64,000 nucleotides of DNA, from assembly GCA_019218445.1 (NCBI GenBank), contig JAHUUM010000008.1, positions 25,683-89,682 of the forward strand. The letters are read 5' to 3'. Numbering within the stretch: the stretch's first letter is position 1; each line of letters opens with the position of its first letter. This stretch comes from Weeksellaceae bacterium TAE3-ERU29. Its GTDB lineage: Bacteria > Bacteroidota > Bacteroidia > Flavobacteriales > Weeksellaceae. Below are positions 26,652-33,982 of the stretch, one piece after another. Below the pieces are notes generated by a model that was not told where the DNA came from, made no database searches, and worked only from the letters and a program-made list of their open reading frames with translations. The position numbers and the translations under genes were made by a program.

Positions 26652-26999
26652 CTAAAATTTAGGAGGATTCCAAACGGAAAAAACTAAATTCCTCACCAGT
26701 AAGTGTTTAGGTGGGAAGTTAGATTCCACAGAATTTATAAAAGATTTTCCCTCTTTTTGTTCCATTATATTTACAGGAATAAAAGAAAAAACAGGACAAC
26801 TAAAATGGCAATCCATTTTGCAGTCATCTTTGCAACTTTTCTTTTCAGGTTTATTTGAATCGTTTTCCTGATTTTTTGAACAACAAGACATTTCTGTTTT
26901 GGAATTATGCATTTGTGGAGAATCCATAGCAAATCCTATGGGTGAAAATATAAACACCCACGAAAATAAAAAACTAATGAAAAATCTTTTTATTTCCAC
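26652..26999 (-). CDS. Cys-rich exported protein, HYC_CC_PP family-like
   Basis: 115 aa. Signal peptide (about 1-24), then a short mature chain with CC, CKDDCKMDCHFSC (about 56-74) and two PP motifs near the C-terminus (NFPPKH, WNPPKF). This layout matches the small Bacteroidota proteins named HYC_CC_PP. The Cys/His cluster suggests metal binding. It lies upstream of the HMA-TonB receptor on the same strand with a 187-bp gap, so a shared metal-related role is likely but inferred. A promoter box sits directly upstream. Confidence 0.7.
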   Translation of the reverse strand: MEIKRFFISFLFSWVFIFSPIGFAMDSPQMHNSKTEMSCCSKNQENDSNKPEKKSCKDDCKMDCHFSCPVFSFIPVNIMEQKEGKSFINSVESNFPPKHLLVRNLVFSVWNPPKF

Positions 27000-27004
27000 A
27001 AATA

Positions 27005-27012
27005 CAAAGGTA
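27005..27012 (-). promoter_or_regulatory. Promoter -7 box for the Cys-rich protein gene
   Basis: Minus-strand TACCTTTG matches TAnnTTTG and ends 5 bp before the start codon at 26999, so the transcript would have almost no leader. Confidence 0.5.
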
Positions 27013-27051
27013 AGAGGATTTTTTAATTGTACGAAGAATAATTAAATTTTT

Positions 27052-27059
27052 TATCTTTG
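27052..27059 (+). promoter_or_regulatory. Promoter -7 box for maf
   Basis: TATCTTTG, a full TAnnTTTG match, ends 5 bp before the maf ATG at 27065. The mRNA should start at or within a few bases of the start codon. Confidence 0.5.
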
Positions 27060-27064
27060 AATTC

Positions 27065-27646
27065 ATGTTATTACAAGAGAAGTTTAAAGACAATCTAATT
27101 ATATTGGGTTCTCAATCGCCACGCAGGAAAGAATTATTAGCAGGTTTAAAATTGAATTTTAAGACGATTCCATTAAATGCTGATGAGACTTACTCCAATG
27201 ATTTAAAACGAGAGCAAATCACGGAATATTTATGTAAAGTGAAGGCAAAGGCTTTTAAATTTTCATCTGATAAAGAGATTTTAATAACATCTGATACCAT
27301 TGTTTGGCTGAACGGCAGAGCAATAGAAAAGCCAAAGGATAGAGGAGAGGCAATAAAAATGCTGTCCGAATTAAGTGGGAATACTCATGAAGTTATAACA
27401 TCTGTCGGGATAACAAGTACAGAAAAACAAGTTATTTTTTCTGATATTACAGAAGTTACTTTTGGTGATTTAACACAGGAAGAAATTGCGTTTTATGTAG
27501 ACAATTTTAAGCCGTTTGATAAGGCTGGTTCTTACGGTGTACAAGAATGGATTGGTTACATGGGTGTGAAAAACATGAACGGAAGTTATTTTACGGTAAT
27601 GGGTTTACCGCTGTATCCGCTTTATAATGAATTGAAAAGATTTTAG
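27065..27646 (+). CDS. maf: Maf family nucleotide pyrophosphatase
   Basis: 193 aa. Maf/Ham1-fold house-cleaning enzyme that hydrolyses non-canonical NTPs. Visible motifs: ILGSQSPRRKELL (about residues 12-24), SDTIVWLNG (about 77-85), EKPKDRGEAIKMLSELSG and DKAGSYGVQEW with the catalytic acidic residues. Its stop overlaps the end of the convergent WYL gene by 4 bp. Confidence 0.93.
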   Translation: MLLQEKFKDNLIILGSQSPRRKELLAGLKLNFKTIPLNADETYSNDLKREQITEYLCKVKAKAFKFSSDKEILITSDTIVWLNGRAIEKPKDRGEAIKMLSELSGNTHEVITSVGITSTEKQVIFSDITEVTFGDLTQEEIAFYVDNFKPFDKAGSYGVQEWIGYMGVKNMNGSYFTVMGLPLYPLYNELKRF

Positions 27647-28653
27647 CAACTATAACTATTCTTAGCTAATTTAATCCTCTCTGCTATTCTTTCTTTAAGA
27701 GATATAGGAGCAATTACTTTTACTTGCTCTCCAAAAGATAAGATAAGTTTTTCTAATTCAAAATTAGGAATAACATTTATCTTAACCTCTAACCCTGAAT
27801 CTGTATTTTGTTCTTTTTGGCTTGAATGAAGAGGTTTAGTTACCACATAAGGTGCGACTTCCGAAGTAAATTGCAACACAATTTCTTGAACCTCTATACC
27901 CACAGGACGGGTAACTCCTATTAAATCAGAAAAATATTCTTCCCAATTAATTGTGGAGTTTTGATATTTTACATCTGTTTCTTTTATAGACTCTATACGG
28001 TCTAATGCTAAATTCCAATTAGGAACTTGGGCATCTTCATTTAAACCAAAAGCAAACCAACGATTATTAAATTGCTTTAAATAATGAGGATGAAAAGTAA
28101 TTTCATAGGAATGTTCACTTTTAAAATCTTTATATTCTACAATCAATACTCTCCTATTAGTAATCGCGTTAAAAAGCGGAGTCAAATGATGAAGACCGGC
28201 TAACTTGATATTGCCTTCAAAACTAATGATTTTATCTTCTCGAGGAATCAACCCAAATTTAGTTTCTAGCATTGGAATCATCTCATTTACCCATTCAAAT
28301 TGAGGTGTTCCAAAAAATCGCGAAAGAATCTGTAATGCTGATTTTATTTGTTCCGCTTCCGATTCATTTAAAGGCTGATTATTGATAGAGAAAGAAGTAT
28401 CCTCATATCTATAATACATTTTTTTTCCAAAACGAATTCTTTCAAGTGGAATAGACCAGCCTTGCTCACTTTCCATAAATTTAATATCATTAAAGAGCTG
28501 TCTTCGCTGTATTCCTTCATTATTAAAGTCTGCTTCATATAATGCGTTATTGCATTCCTCCAATAAATCTTCTATAAAATACATTCTACCAGTATTACGG
28601 AAACAACGGTCTAACGTTTGATAACGAATTAAAGCATTTTTATTTATGGACAT
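27643..28653 (-). CDS. WYL-domain transcriptional regulator
   Basis: 336 aa. An N-terminal winged-helix-like region (about 1-75, RYQTLDRCFRNTGRMYFIEDLL then RRQLFNDIKFME) is followed by the WYL domain (about 140-230: RRVLIVEYKDF, FHPHYLKQFNNRWFAFGLN) and a WCX-type C-terminal extension. WYL proteins such as BrxR and CapW control defence loci and respond to ligands. It is divergent from the retron operon, with its own promoter in the shared intergenic region, so it is the best candidate regulator of the island, though that is inference. Confidence 0.88.
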   Translation of the reverse strand: MSINKNALIRYQTLDRCFRNTGRMYFIEDLLEECNNALYEADFNNEGIQRRQLFNDIKFMESEQGWSIPLERIRFGKKMYYRYEDTSFSINNQPLNESEAEQIKSALQILSRFFGTPQFEWVNEMIPMLETKFGLIPREDKIISFEGNIKLAGLHHLTPLFNAITNRRVLIVEYKDFKSEHSYEITFHPHYLKQFNNRWFAFGLNEDAQVPNWNLALDRIESIKETDVKYQNSTINWEEYFSDLIGVTRPVGIEVQEIVLQFTSEVAPYVVTKPLHSSQKEQNTDSGLEVKINVIPNFELEKLILSFGEQVKVIAPISLKERIAERIKLAKNSYSC

Positions 28654-28671
28654 TTTATAAAAAATTATCTA

Positions 28672-28702
28672 CAAAGATAAATTTAATTCCCTATAAAACA
28701 AA
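28672..28702 (-). promoter_or_regulatory. Promoter of the WYL regulator
   Basis: Minus strand: TATCTTTG at 28672-28679 (-7) with TTTG at 28699-28702 about 19 bp upstream (-33), the full two-part Bacteroidota promoter. It is 19 bp from the WYL start codon. Confidence 0.65.
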
Positions 28703-28737
28703 TGATTAATTTATTTCTAAAAAATATTTTAAAGTTT

Positions 28738-28745
28738 TATATTTG
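28738..28745 (+). promoter_or_regulatory. Possible second upstream -7 box for the retron
   Basis: TATATTTG matches TAnnTTTG and lies 37 bp upstream of the main retron -7 box. If used it would give a longer transcript that reads through the TGCA elements. Secondary to the box at 28775. Confidence 0.35.
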
Positions 28746-28748
28746 TAA

Positions 28749-28788
28749 TGCAAATAGAGTGCACACAAGGATTTTACATTTGCATCAA
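28749..28788 (+). promoter_or_regulatory. Retron operon promoter with phased TGCA operator elements
   Basis: TGCAAA at 28749, TGCACA at 28760, then ATTTTACATTTGCATCAA at 28771-28788. The last contains the -7 box TACATTTG (28775-28782) and a third TGCA (28781). The elements start 11 and 21 bp apart, so they lie on one helix face. The same arrangement recurs at 33932-33971 before the helicase operon with the same spacing. No -33 TTTG is present; the TGCA pair occupies that zone. The predicted start, about 28789, coincides with the start of the retron ncRNA. Confidence 0.75.
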
Positions 28789-29014
28789 GTTCTTTGAAAC
28801 ACCTGTCAAAAGATATTGATTTCGGATGTTGGTTTCAATTTTAAAATTGAAACAGATCGGCATCTTCTCTACTCGGTAGAGGCTGAATGTTAGGAGGTAA
28901 ATTCAATATAGATTTAAGATATATTTTTATATTTTAATCCTATCTAATTTACCCCCACTAATTTATTTCAAGTTAATTTATACAAAAAGAATATCGATAG
29001 GTGTTTTCAAAGTT
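28789..29014 (+). ncRNA. Retron msr-msd non-coding RNA
   Basis: Complementary ends a1 and a2 frame the RNA: 28792-28807 pairs with 28996-29012 (16 bp, one G-U and one bulged U). After a 4-nt bulge, GATATT (28812-28817) pairs with AATATC (28990-28995). Inside lie msr hairpin 1 (a 22-nt perfect palindrome at 28832-28853 extended by GATG/CATC), msr hairpin 2 (CTCTAC-TCG-GTAGAG, 28867-28881), and a long msd hairpin (28896-28953: GGTAAATT/AATTTACC base, imperfect A/T-rich upper stem). Order, spacing and the RT 16 bp downstream fit a retron. The branching G and exact msDNA ends are not determined. Confidence 0.87.
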
Positions 29015-29029
29015 TTTAAATTTTGAGCA

Positions 29030-30304
29030 ATGAAAATAGAACAACAACATATTGACTTTGTAAAAGAAGAATTTGCAAAAATACAAACAAAAGAAGATTT
29101 GTTGTGTTTATTAAATAATGCAAAGAAAATTATATATAAAGGAAAATGCACACCTATCAGTTTGCGACAACTTACTTATTTTGCAAATCCAAATTTCTGT
29201 AAAGAACGTTATCGTTCTTTTACAATCAAGAAAAAGTCTGGAGCTGATAGACTTATTCACGCTCCAGAAAAAGGACTAAAATCTATTTTGCGTCCGCTTA
29301 ATTTTATCTTGCAATGTATAGATGATCCACATAAATCGGCAACCGGTTTTGTGTTAGACAAATCAATTGTAGATAATGCCAAAAAGCATATCGATAAGCC
29401 TTATGTCTATAATATTGACATCAAAGACTTCTTCCATTCTTTTACCAAAAGTTGGGTGAAATATGGATTTATGACAGCTCCTTTTAACCTTGGAAAAGAA
29501 AAAGAAGATTTAGCCTTCTTATTGGCTAGTTTATGTACACATCCTTTTGAAATAGATGGGAAAATTCAGAATGTACTACCACAAGGAAGCCCAACTTCTC
29601 CTACAATTACAAATATTCTTTGTAAACGTTTAGACCGAAGGTTATCAGGTCTTGCTAAACGTTTTGGTGCTACTTATACACGTTATGCTGATGATATTAC
29701 ATTCTCGGCAATGTACAATATTTTCAAGGAAGAAGAGAATCCTCAGCTTAATGAAAAAGGCCGTTATGATAATTTTATAGCAGAATTAGAACGCCTAATT
29801 ACTCAAGAAAATCTCATCATAAAAGAAGAAAAAGTTAGATTACAGAATAAAGATGCACGTCAAGAAGTAACTGGATTAGTAGTAAATGACAAAGTAAATG
29901 TCCGTCGTCGTTATGTAAAACAATTGCGTATGTGGCTATACTACTGGGAGAAGTACGGCTATAATAAAGCTAGTGAAATTTTTAGTCGTGATTATAAAGC
30001 AGATAAAGGACATGTGAAAAAAGGTACTCCTAACTTTGCTAATGTTTTAGACGGAAAACTTCAATTTTTAAAAATGGTAAAAGGCGAACAAGATGCTACT
30101 TATAAGAAGTTGAAGGAAAGATTTGATGTGTTAAAAGCAGAAATTGACCCCATAAATGAAGTATTAGATATATGGGAAGAAGAGGGTATTGAAAAGGCTA
30201 TGGATTTTTATTCTAAGAGAAAAAAGACTCAACCTAAAAAGAAAAAAAATCCTGTAGTACGCACTATGACAATGGAAAAGCTTATGGCTCTCTTTGGTAA
30301 ATAA
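29030..30304 (+). CDS. Retron reverse transcriptase
   Basis: 424 aa. Copies the msd part of the preceding ncRNA into msDNA. Retron-specific motifs are present: NAKKH (about 117-121) in the X region, YNIDIKDFFHSF, LPQGSPTSP, the catalytic YADD at 219-222 and the Y-region VTGLVVNDKVNVRRRYVKQLR (about 284-304). The product is longer than the usual 300-330 residues: about 90 extra C-terminal residues (after about 330) are lysine-rich and helical. All catalytic residues are intact. First gene of an operon whose next start is 24 bp away. Confidence 0.95.
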   Translation: MKIEQQHIDFVKEEFAKIQTKEDLLCLLNNAKKIIYKGKCTPISLRQLTYFANPNFCKERYRSFTIKKKSGADRLIHAPEKGLKSILRPLNFILQCIDDPHKSATGFVLDKSIVDNAKKHIDKPYVYNIDIKDFFHSFTKSWVKYGFMTAPFNLGKEKEDLAFLLASLCTHPFEIDGKIQNVLPQGSPTSPTITNILCKRLDRRLSGLAKRFGATYTRYADDITFSAMYNIFKEEENPQLNEKGRYDNFIAELERLITQENLIIKEEKVRLQNKDARQEVTGLVVNDKVNVRRRYVKQLRMWLYYWEKYGYNKASEIFSRDYKADKGHVKKGTPNFANVLDGKLQFLKMVKGEQDATYKKLKERFDVLKAEIDPINEVLDIWEEEGIEKAMDFYSKRKKTQPKKKKNPVVRTMTMEKLMALFGK

Positions 30305-30327
30305 TTTTAAGCATTAAAAGTTTAATT

Positions 30328-31530
30328 ATGAATAAACAACAACAGAAGCAAAAGTTTATAGAAGAACTTTTAAAAAAATCTCATCGCTCAAACCCTTCGA
30401 ATGTTGAGCGTATTTTAAGACTTGCTTCTAAGGAAGCTTTTAGAGTTTCAAATATTCAAACAAAAGAACAAAGGATAAGCTCTGAAATTCCAAGAGATGA
30501 GGAAATGGAGAGTAAAAATTCTACAAATAAAAAAGAAAATAAGAAAAAGATACATAATCCTAAAAAAGTAGTAGGTTTTTTAAAGTTCTTTACTTTAGAT
30601 AACTCAAATATAAAACTTAGTACACATTTGTGGGATCAAAGACTATATACAACTTATGAAGATTTTATTACTAAACTAGAAAAAGATCTTAAAGAACATA
30701 AGTTATATGATTTACAAAATTATAGCTATAATTTATATTGGAATAAGCTATTTCCTTTTCTTAAACAAGATAAACTTACAGATATACAAAAGGAAGGAGA
30801 TTATGGTTGGGGAAAACATAAAATAAAAATAGGGTGGCAATTTCCTGATATCATAAGAGAATGGTGTAAAACACATTTTAATGACAAAGGAGAGTTAGCA
30901 AAACAGCCTTTTTCTATGGAAATTCCTCAAGAATTAAAACCGGAAAAGCCTATTGCAGGAAAAACTATTAAATATTTTGAAGATGTAGTAAATCTATTTA
31001 AAAAAGAGATAGAATTCCGTGATAATGATTTGTATAAAGAATTCCGTATAATTACTAAGAGAGACTTAAAAGCTGAGAGTTTTGATATTAGTGGACTTGA
31101 ATCATTGAGGGGTTGTAGTTTCTATACAAATACAGAGTATGTGTCAAAAGCTATTAGTCGTGTTTTTAAAATGATAGATAGTCGCCCAGAAAGCCCTAGA
31201 ATTTCTATTTTTTGTGATTATTTAGAAGAAAGCAATGAATATCATATAAAAATAACTCATGTAAATTCATTCTGTAATAAAGATTTAAGACACCCTAAAC
31301 TATTACTCCAAAATAATGAAGATAGCGGCGATATAGGAGCTATTAAAAATGATTTAATGAGCCTCTGTGACTTTTCTATTATATCTAAGTTTAAAAAAGA
31401 TAATAAAATTGTTTTTGCAGAGATAGAATACCTTTACAAGGGGGTAGATAACAAAAATTATAAACCAAAAGTAAATATTATAGAGAGTGAACCAGAAGGA
31501 TTCACATTTAATTTTAAATTCCCTGTTTAA
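30328..31530 (+). CDS. Retron accessory protein A, possible degenerate GHKL ATPase
   Basis: 400 aa, no recognised family. A Lys-rich N-terminus (about 1-85) precedes a middle domain (about 90-210). The C-terminal part (about 240-370) has the order of a histidine-kinase-type GHKL ATPase: a helix TEYVSKAISRVFKMI at the N-box position, strand-turn-strand RISIFCDYLEES...YHIKITHVNS, a Gly segment SGDIGAIKNDLMSL, then SIISKF and VFAEIEYL. The N-box Asn and the DxGxG box are not conserved and no H-box is seen, so it would be a pseudokinase or non-catalytic binder. The assignment is structural guesswork. Its stop overlaps the next start (TAATG). Confidence 0.6.
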   Translation: MNKQQQKQKFIEELLKKSHRSNPSNVERILRLASKEAFRVSNIQTKEQRISSEIPRDEEMESKNSTNKKENKKKIHNPKKVVGFLKFFTLDNSNIKLSTHLWDQRLYTTYEDFITKLEKDLKEHKLYDLQNYSYNLYWNKLFPFLKQDKLTDIQKEGDYGWGKHKIKIGWQFPDIIREWCKTHFNDKGELAKQPFSMEIPQELKPEKPIAGKTIKYFEDVVNLFKKEIEFRDNDLYKEFRIITKRDLKAESFDISGLESLRGCSFYTNTEYVSKAISRVFKMIDSRPESPRISIFCDYLEESNEYHIKITHVNSFCNKDLRHPKLLLQNNEDSGDIGAIKNDLMSLCDFSIISKFKKDNKIVFAEIEYLYKGVDNKNYKPKVNIIESEPEGFTFNFKFPV

Positions 31531-32147
31531 TGAAAAAAATAATATTAATAGAAGACAGACCTAAGAGACAAACTCTTTTTTTAGGAGATAACAATGTAAA
31601 AAAACTGGAATCTATAGAAAATCTTTATCTTCCAAAAGAAGACAAATGTCGATTATACATGGAAAAAATTAACTCTAATGAAATAGAGGAACTTAAAGAA
31701 TATGATATGATTTTGATTCATAGGTCCAGTCTCAAGAGAGAAGGATTAGAAAATATTGAAATATTCTGTAAGGAAGAGAGTAAAGATTTAATTTTATTTT
31801 CGGGGGGGAACTCTCAATATATCTACTCTAATGAACCCTATCAAAATTTAACAATTAATTCAAAAGACTTTTATTCTGAAAATTTAATTGGTTTTATAAC
31901 GAACTATATAAATGGAAACTCTGAAAGCCTACTCGAATTAATTTATAAATCTAATTGGAAATTAGGAGAAATGATGAAATATCGTTTACTCAATGAAAAA
32001 TATCATCAAGAAAAAGATATAGAGATTCAAATAGAAATAGAAGATAAACTTAATATGATAAAAGAAACCCTCTCTTTACAAAGGAATAATAACAATTATA
32101 AAGAAGAAATTGATAGAAACATAGAAAAAATAATTAAATCATTATGA
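31530..32147 (+). CDS. Retron accessory protein B, pseudo-receiver
   Basis: 205 aa. The first about 115 residues look like a response-regulator receiver: strand KKIILIEDR with the acidic pair E8-D9, a strand YDMILIHRSS with His64 where the phospho-accepting Asp should be, then DLILFSGG where the switch Ser/Thr strand lies. The remainder is helical and acidic, ending in a coiled-coil-like stretch. With no phospho-Asp it should not be phosphorylated in the normal way. Coupled to both neighbours (1-bp and 4-bp overlaps). Confidence 0.6.
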   Translation: MKKIILIEDRPKRQTLFLGDNNVKKLESIENLYLPKEDKCRLYMEKINSNEIEELKEYDMILIHRSSLKREGLENIEIFCKEESKDLILFSGGNSQYIYSNEPYQNLTINSKDFYSENLIGFITNYINGNSESLLELIYKSNWKLGEMMKYRLLNEKYHQEKDIEIQIEIEDKLNMIKETLSLQRNNNNYKEEIDRNIEKIIKSL

Positions 32148-33922
32148 ATGCTCTCTTAATACACAATGATAATCTACCTACAGATCTCACAGAAGGGTTT
32201 AAAGATAGACTTCTATTCAACATATCTCAAGCAACTACAATGGAATATGATTTCTCTTTTGACAGAGAAGCTCACAACCAATTAAAAGAAGTACTTAAAG
32301 ATAAGCTTTTTGATGTTATATTTATACCTTATACTTTATCAAATCAAAATTACCTTGAACTATCAGGCTTGCGTTTAGCATTACATATCAGACTAACTAA
32401 AGAATTTGGACATCACAAAGTCCCTATCGTATTCATAGGTCATGAAACAGCAGAACAGATAATGAAACTTTCAGATTTGGGAACGATTCTATTTACTTCC
32501 GGCATATTTACAACTAATAAATTTGATATTGAGGATATAAAAAAACAATATAAATGGATTTTAAATGAATGGAAGCCTGAAAAAGAAGCTAAACTAAATA
32601 ATTTTGAATACAATCAGTTTCTTGATAAAATCCAAATTAAGCCTGCGGGAAACTACCAATCTCACCATAGTATTGATAACGAATTGACTCTTGCCAGGTG
32701 GTCTGAATATCTAAAATGCGATGATAATATACCTGAAGTTAAAAACAATTTGAATTTCAATCTTTATTTTAAATATAGCAGATGTTTAAATCCACTAACT
32801 CCCATAAAGAATCCCATTAATCCATACTGCATAAATATAAAAAAAGCAAAAATTTTATTAATAGATGATGAAGCAGAAAAAGGTTGGCAAAAATTTTATG
32901 ATACATTTTTTAAAAATAGTAAGTCATCAATAGAATTTGATTATTTGAAGGATATTGATTTTAAAACTTTATCCCAAGAAGAAATAATAAAAGAAGCTGT
33001 CAAAAGAGTTAGAGATTTTGATCCGAATATCGTCTTATTAGATTTAAGATTATGCGATGATGATTTTGATGATAATATAGATCCTAAAAAACTTACTGGA
33101 TATAAAATTACAAAGCAAATAAAAGATATTAATAGAGGAATACAGGTTATCATTACAACCGCTTCTAACAAGGTATGGAATTACGAAACATTATATGATG
33201 AAGGTATAGATGGATATATTCTAAAAAATACTACCTTTAATATAGCTGAAGATATCAAAAACTTAAGAAATGTCATCTCAAAAAGTATTGAGAGAAAATA
33301 TTTGAAAGAGTTCTATAAAAAAATGAGTTTGCTAAAAAATAACTTCAAAGAACTTTTTTTAAATGATGATTATACACTATCTGAAATAGAAAATTTCCTT
33401 AATATATCCTATAATTTACTAGAACAGGTAAAACCAAATGATAACACAACCAATAAATATTTTAACTATGCTTTTTTACAATTATATTTGATTATTGAAC
33501 TATTAGCGAATCGACAAGATTTCTTAAAAGTAGAAGGCAGAGAAAATTGTTCTATTGAGATAGAAAATAAAGATATTTATATTCAAAAAGTATATAATGA
33601 AGGCGTAAAACGTGCTATTAAATTTGATGAAAAAAATCATTATTACACCTTAAAACAAGATGATAATCCTGAAAAGACAAATCCTGACCTAAACTTCAAA
33701 ATATCTTCTTTACTTATATTTAGATATGGTAATGAGAACTCATCTGTCAAGGGTTGGCCTAATATTAATAAAAATAGAAATACAAAAGTATCCCATTATA
33801 ACAATAAGCAAAAAGGAGAAAATATTAAGATTTGTGATATAAATGAAATTCTTGACTTTTTAGTTTATATATCAGATCAAGATAATGTAAATAATAAAAA
33901 TATAGATAACGGGTTACATTAA
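32144..33922 (+). CDS. Retron accessory protein C, two receiver-like domains plus unknown C-terminal domain
   Basis: 592 aa. Residues 1-125 resemble a receiver fold without the conserved acids (NALLIHND, FDVIFIPYT, PIVFIGHE). Residues about 233-375 are a canonical receiver: ILLIDDE (Asp240-Asp241), NIVLLDLRL with phospho-accepting Asp300, TTAS with switch Thr339 and GYILKN with Lys361. An insertion of about 12 acidic residues follows Asp300. The C-terminal 215 residues match nothing I know; they are helical, then basic and Asn-rich, and could be the effector. No DNA-binding output domain is visible. Last gene of the RT operon. Confidence 0.72.
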   Translation: MNALLIHNDNLPTDLTEGFKDRLLFNISQATTMEYDFSFDREAHNQLKEVLKDKLFDVIFIPYTLSNQNYLELSGLRLALHIRLTKEFGHHKVPIVFIGHETAEQIMKLSDLGTILFTSGIFTTNKFDIEDIKKQYKWILNEWKPEKEAKLNNFEYNQFLDKIQIKPAGNYQSHHSIDNELTLARWSEYLKCDDNIPEVKNNLNFNLYFKYSRCLNPLTPIKNPINPYCINIKKAKILLIDDEAEKGWQKFYDTFFKNSKSSIEFDYLKDIDFKTLSQEEIIKEAVKRVRDFDPNIVLLDLRLCDDDFDDNIDPKKLTGYKITKQIKDINRGIQVIITTASNKVWNYETLYDEGIDGYILKNTTFNIAEDIKNLRNVISKSIERKYLKEFYKKMSLLKNNFKELFLNDDYTLSEIENFLNISYNLLEQVKPNDNTTNKYFNYAFLQLYLIIELLANRQDFLKVEGRENCSIEIENKDIYIQKVYNEGVKRAIKFDEKNHYYTLKQDDNPEKTNPDLNFKISSLLIFRYGNENSSVKGWPNINKNRNTKVSHYNNKQKGENIKICDINEILDFLVYISDQDNVNNKNIDNGLH

Positions 33923-33931
33923 TTATTACTA

Positions 33932-33971
33932 TGCACATCTACTGCACAGTTCTATTTTATATTTGCATCAA
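33932..33971 (+). promoter_or_regulatory. Helicase operon promoter, near copy of the retron promoter
   Basis: TGCACA at 33932, TGCACA at 33943, then ATTTTATATTTGCATCAA at 33954-33971 with the -7 box TATATTTG at 33958-33965. The 18-bp core differs from the retron promoter core by one base, and the TGCA spacings (11 and 21 bp) are the same. Predicted start about 33972, 11 nt before the helicase ATG. Confidence 0.75.
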
Positions 33972-33982
33972 ATAAGAAAAAG

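Noticed and set aside
28832..28853. 22-bp perfect palindrome taken alone as a transcription-factor operator
   Set aside because: It lies downstream of the predicted transcription start and fits as msr hairpin 1 inside the a1/a2-paired retron RNA.
30328..31530. Accessory protein A as a normal histidine kinase
   Set aside because: No H-box, no N-box Asn and no DxGxG motif; only a GHKL-like strand order can be argued.
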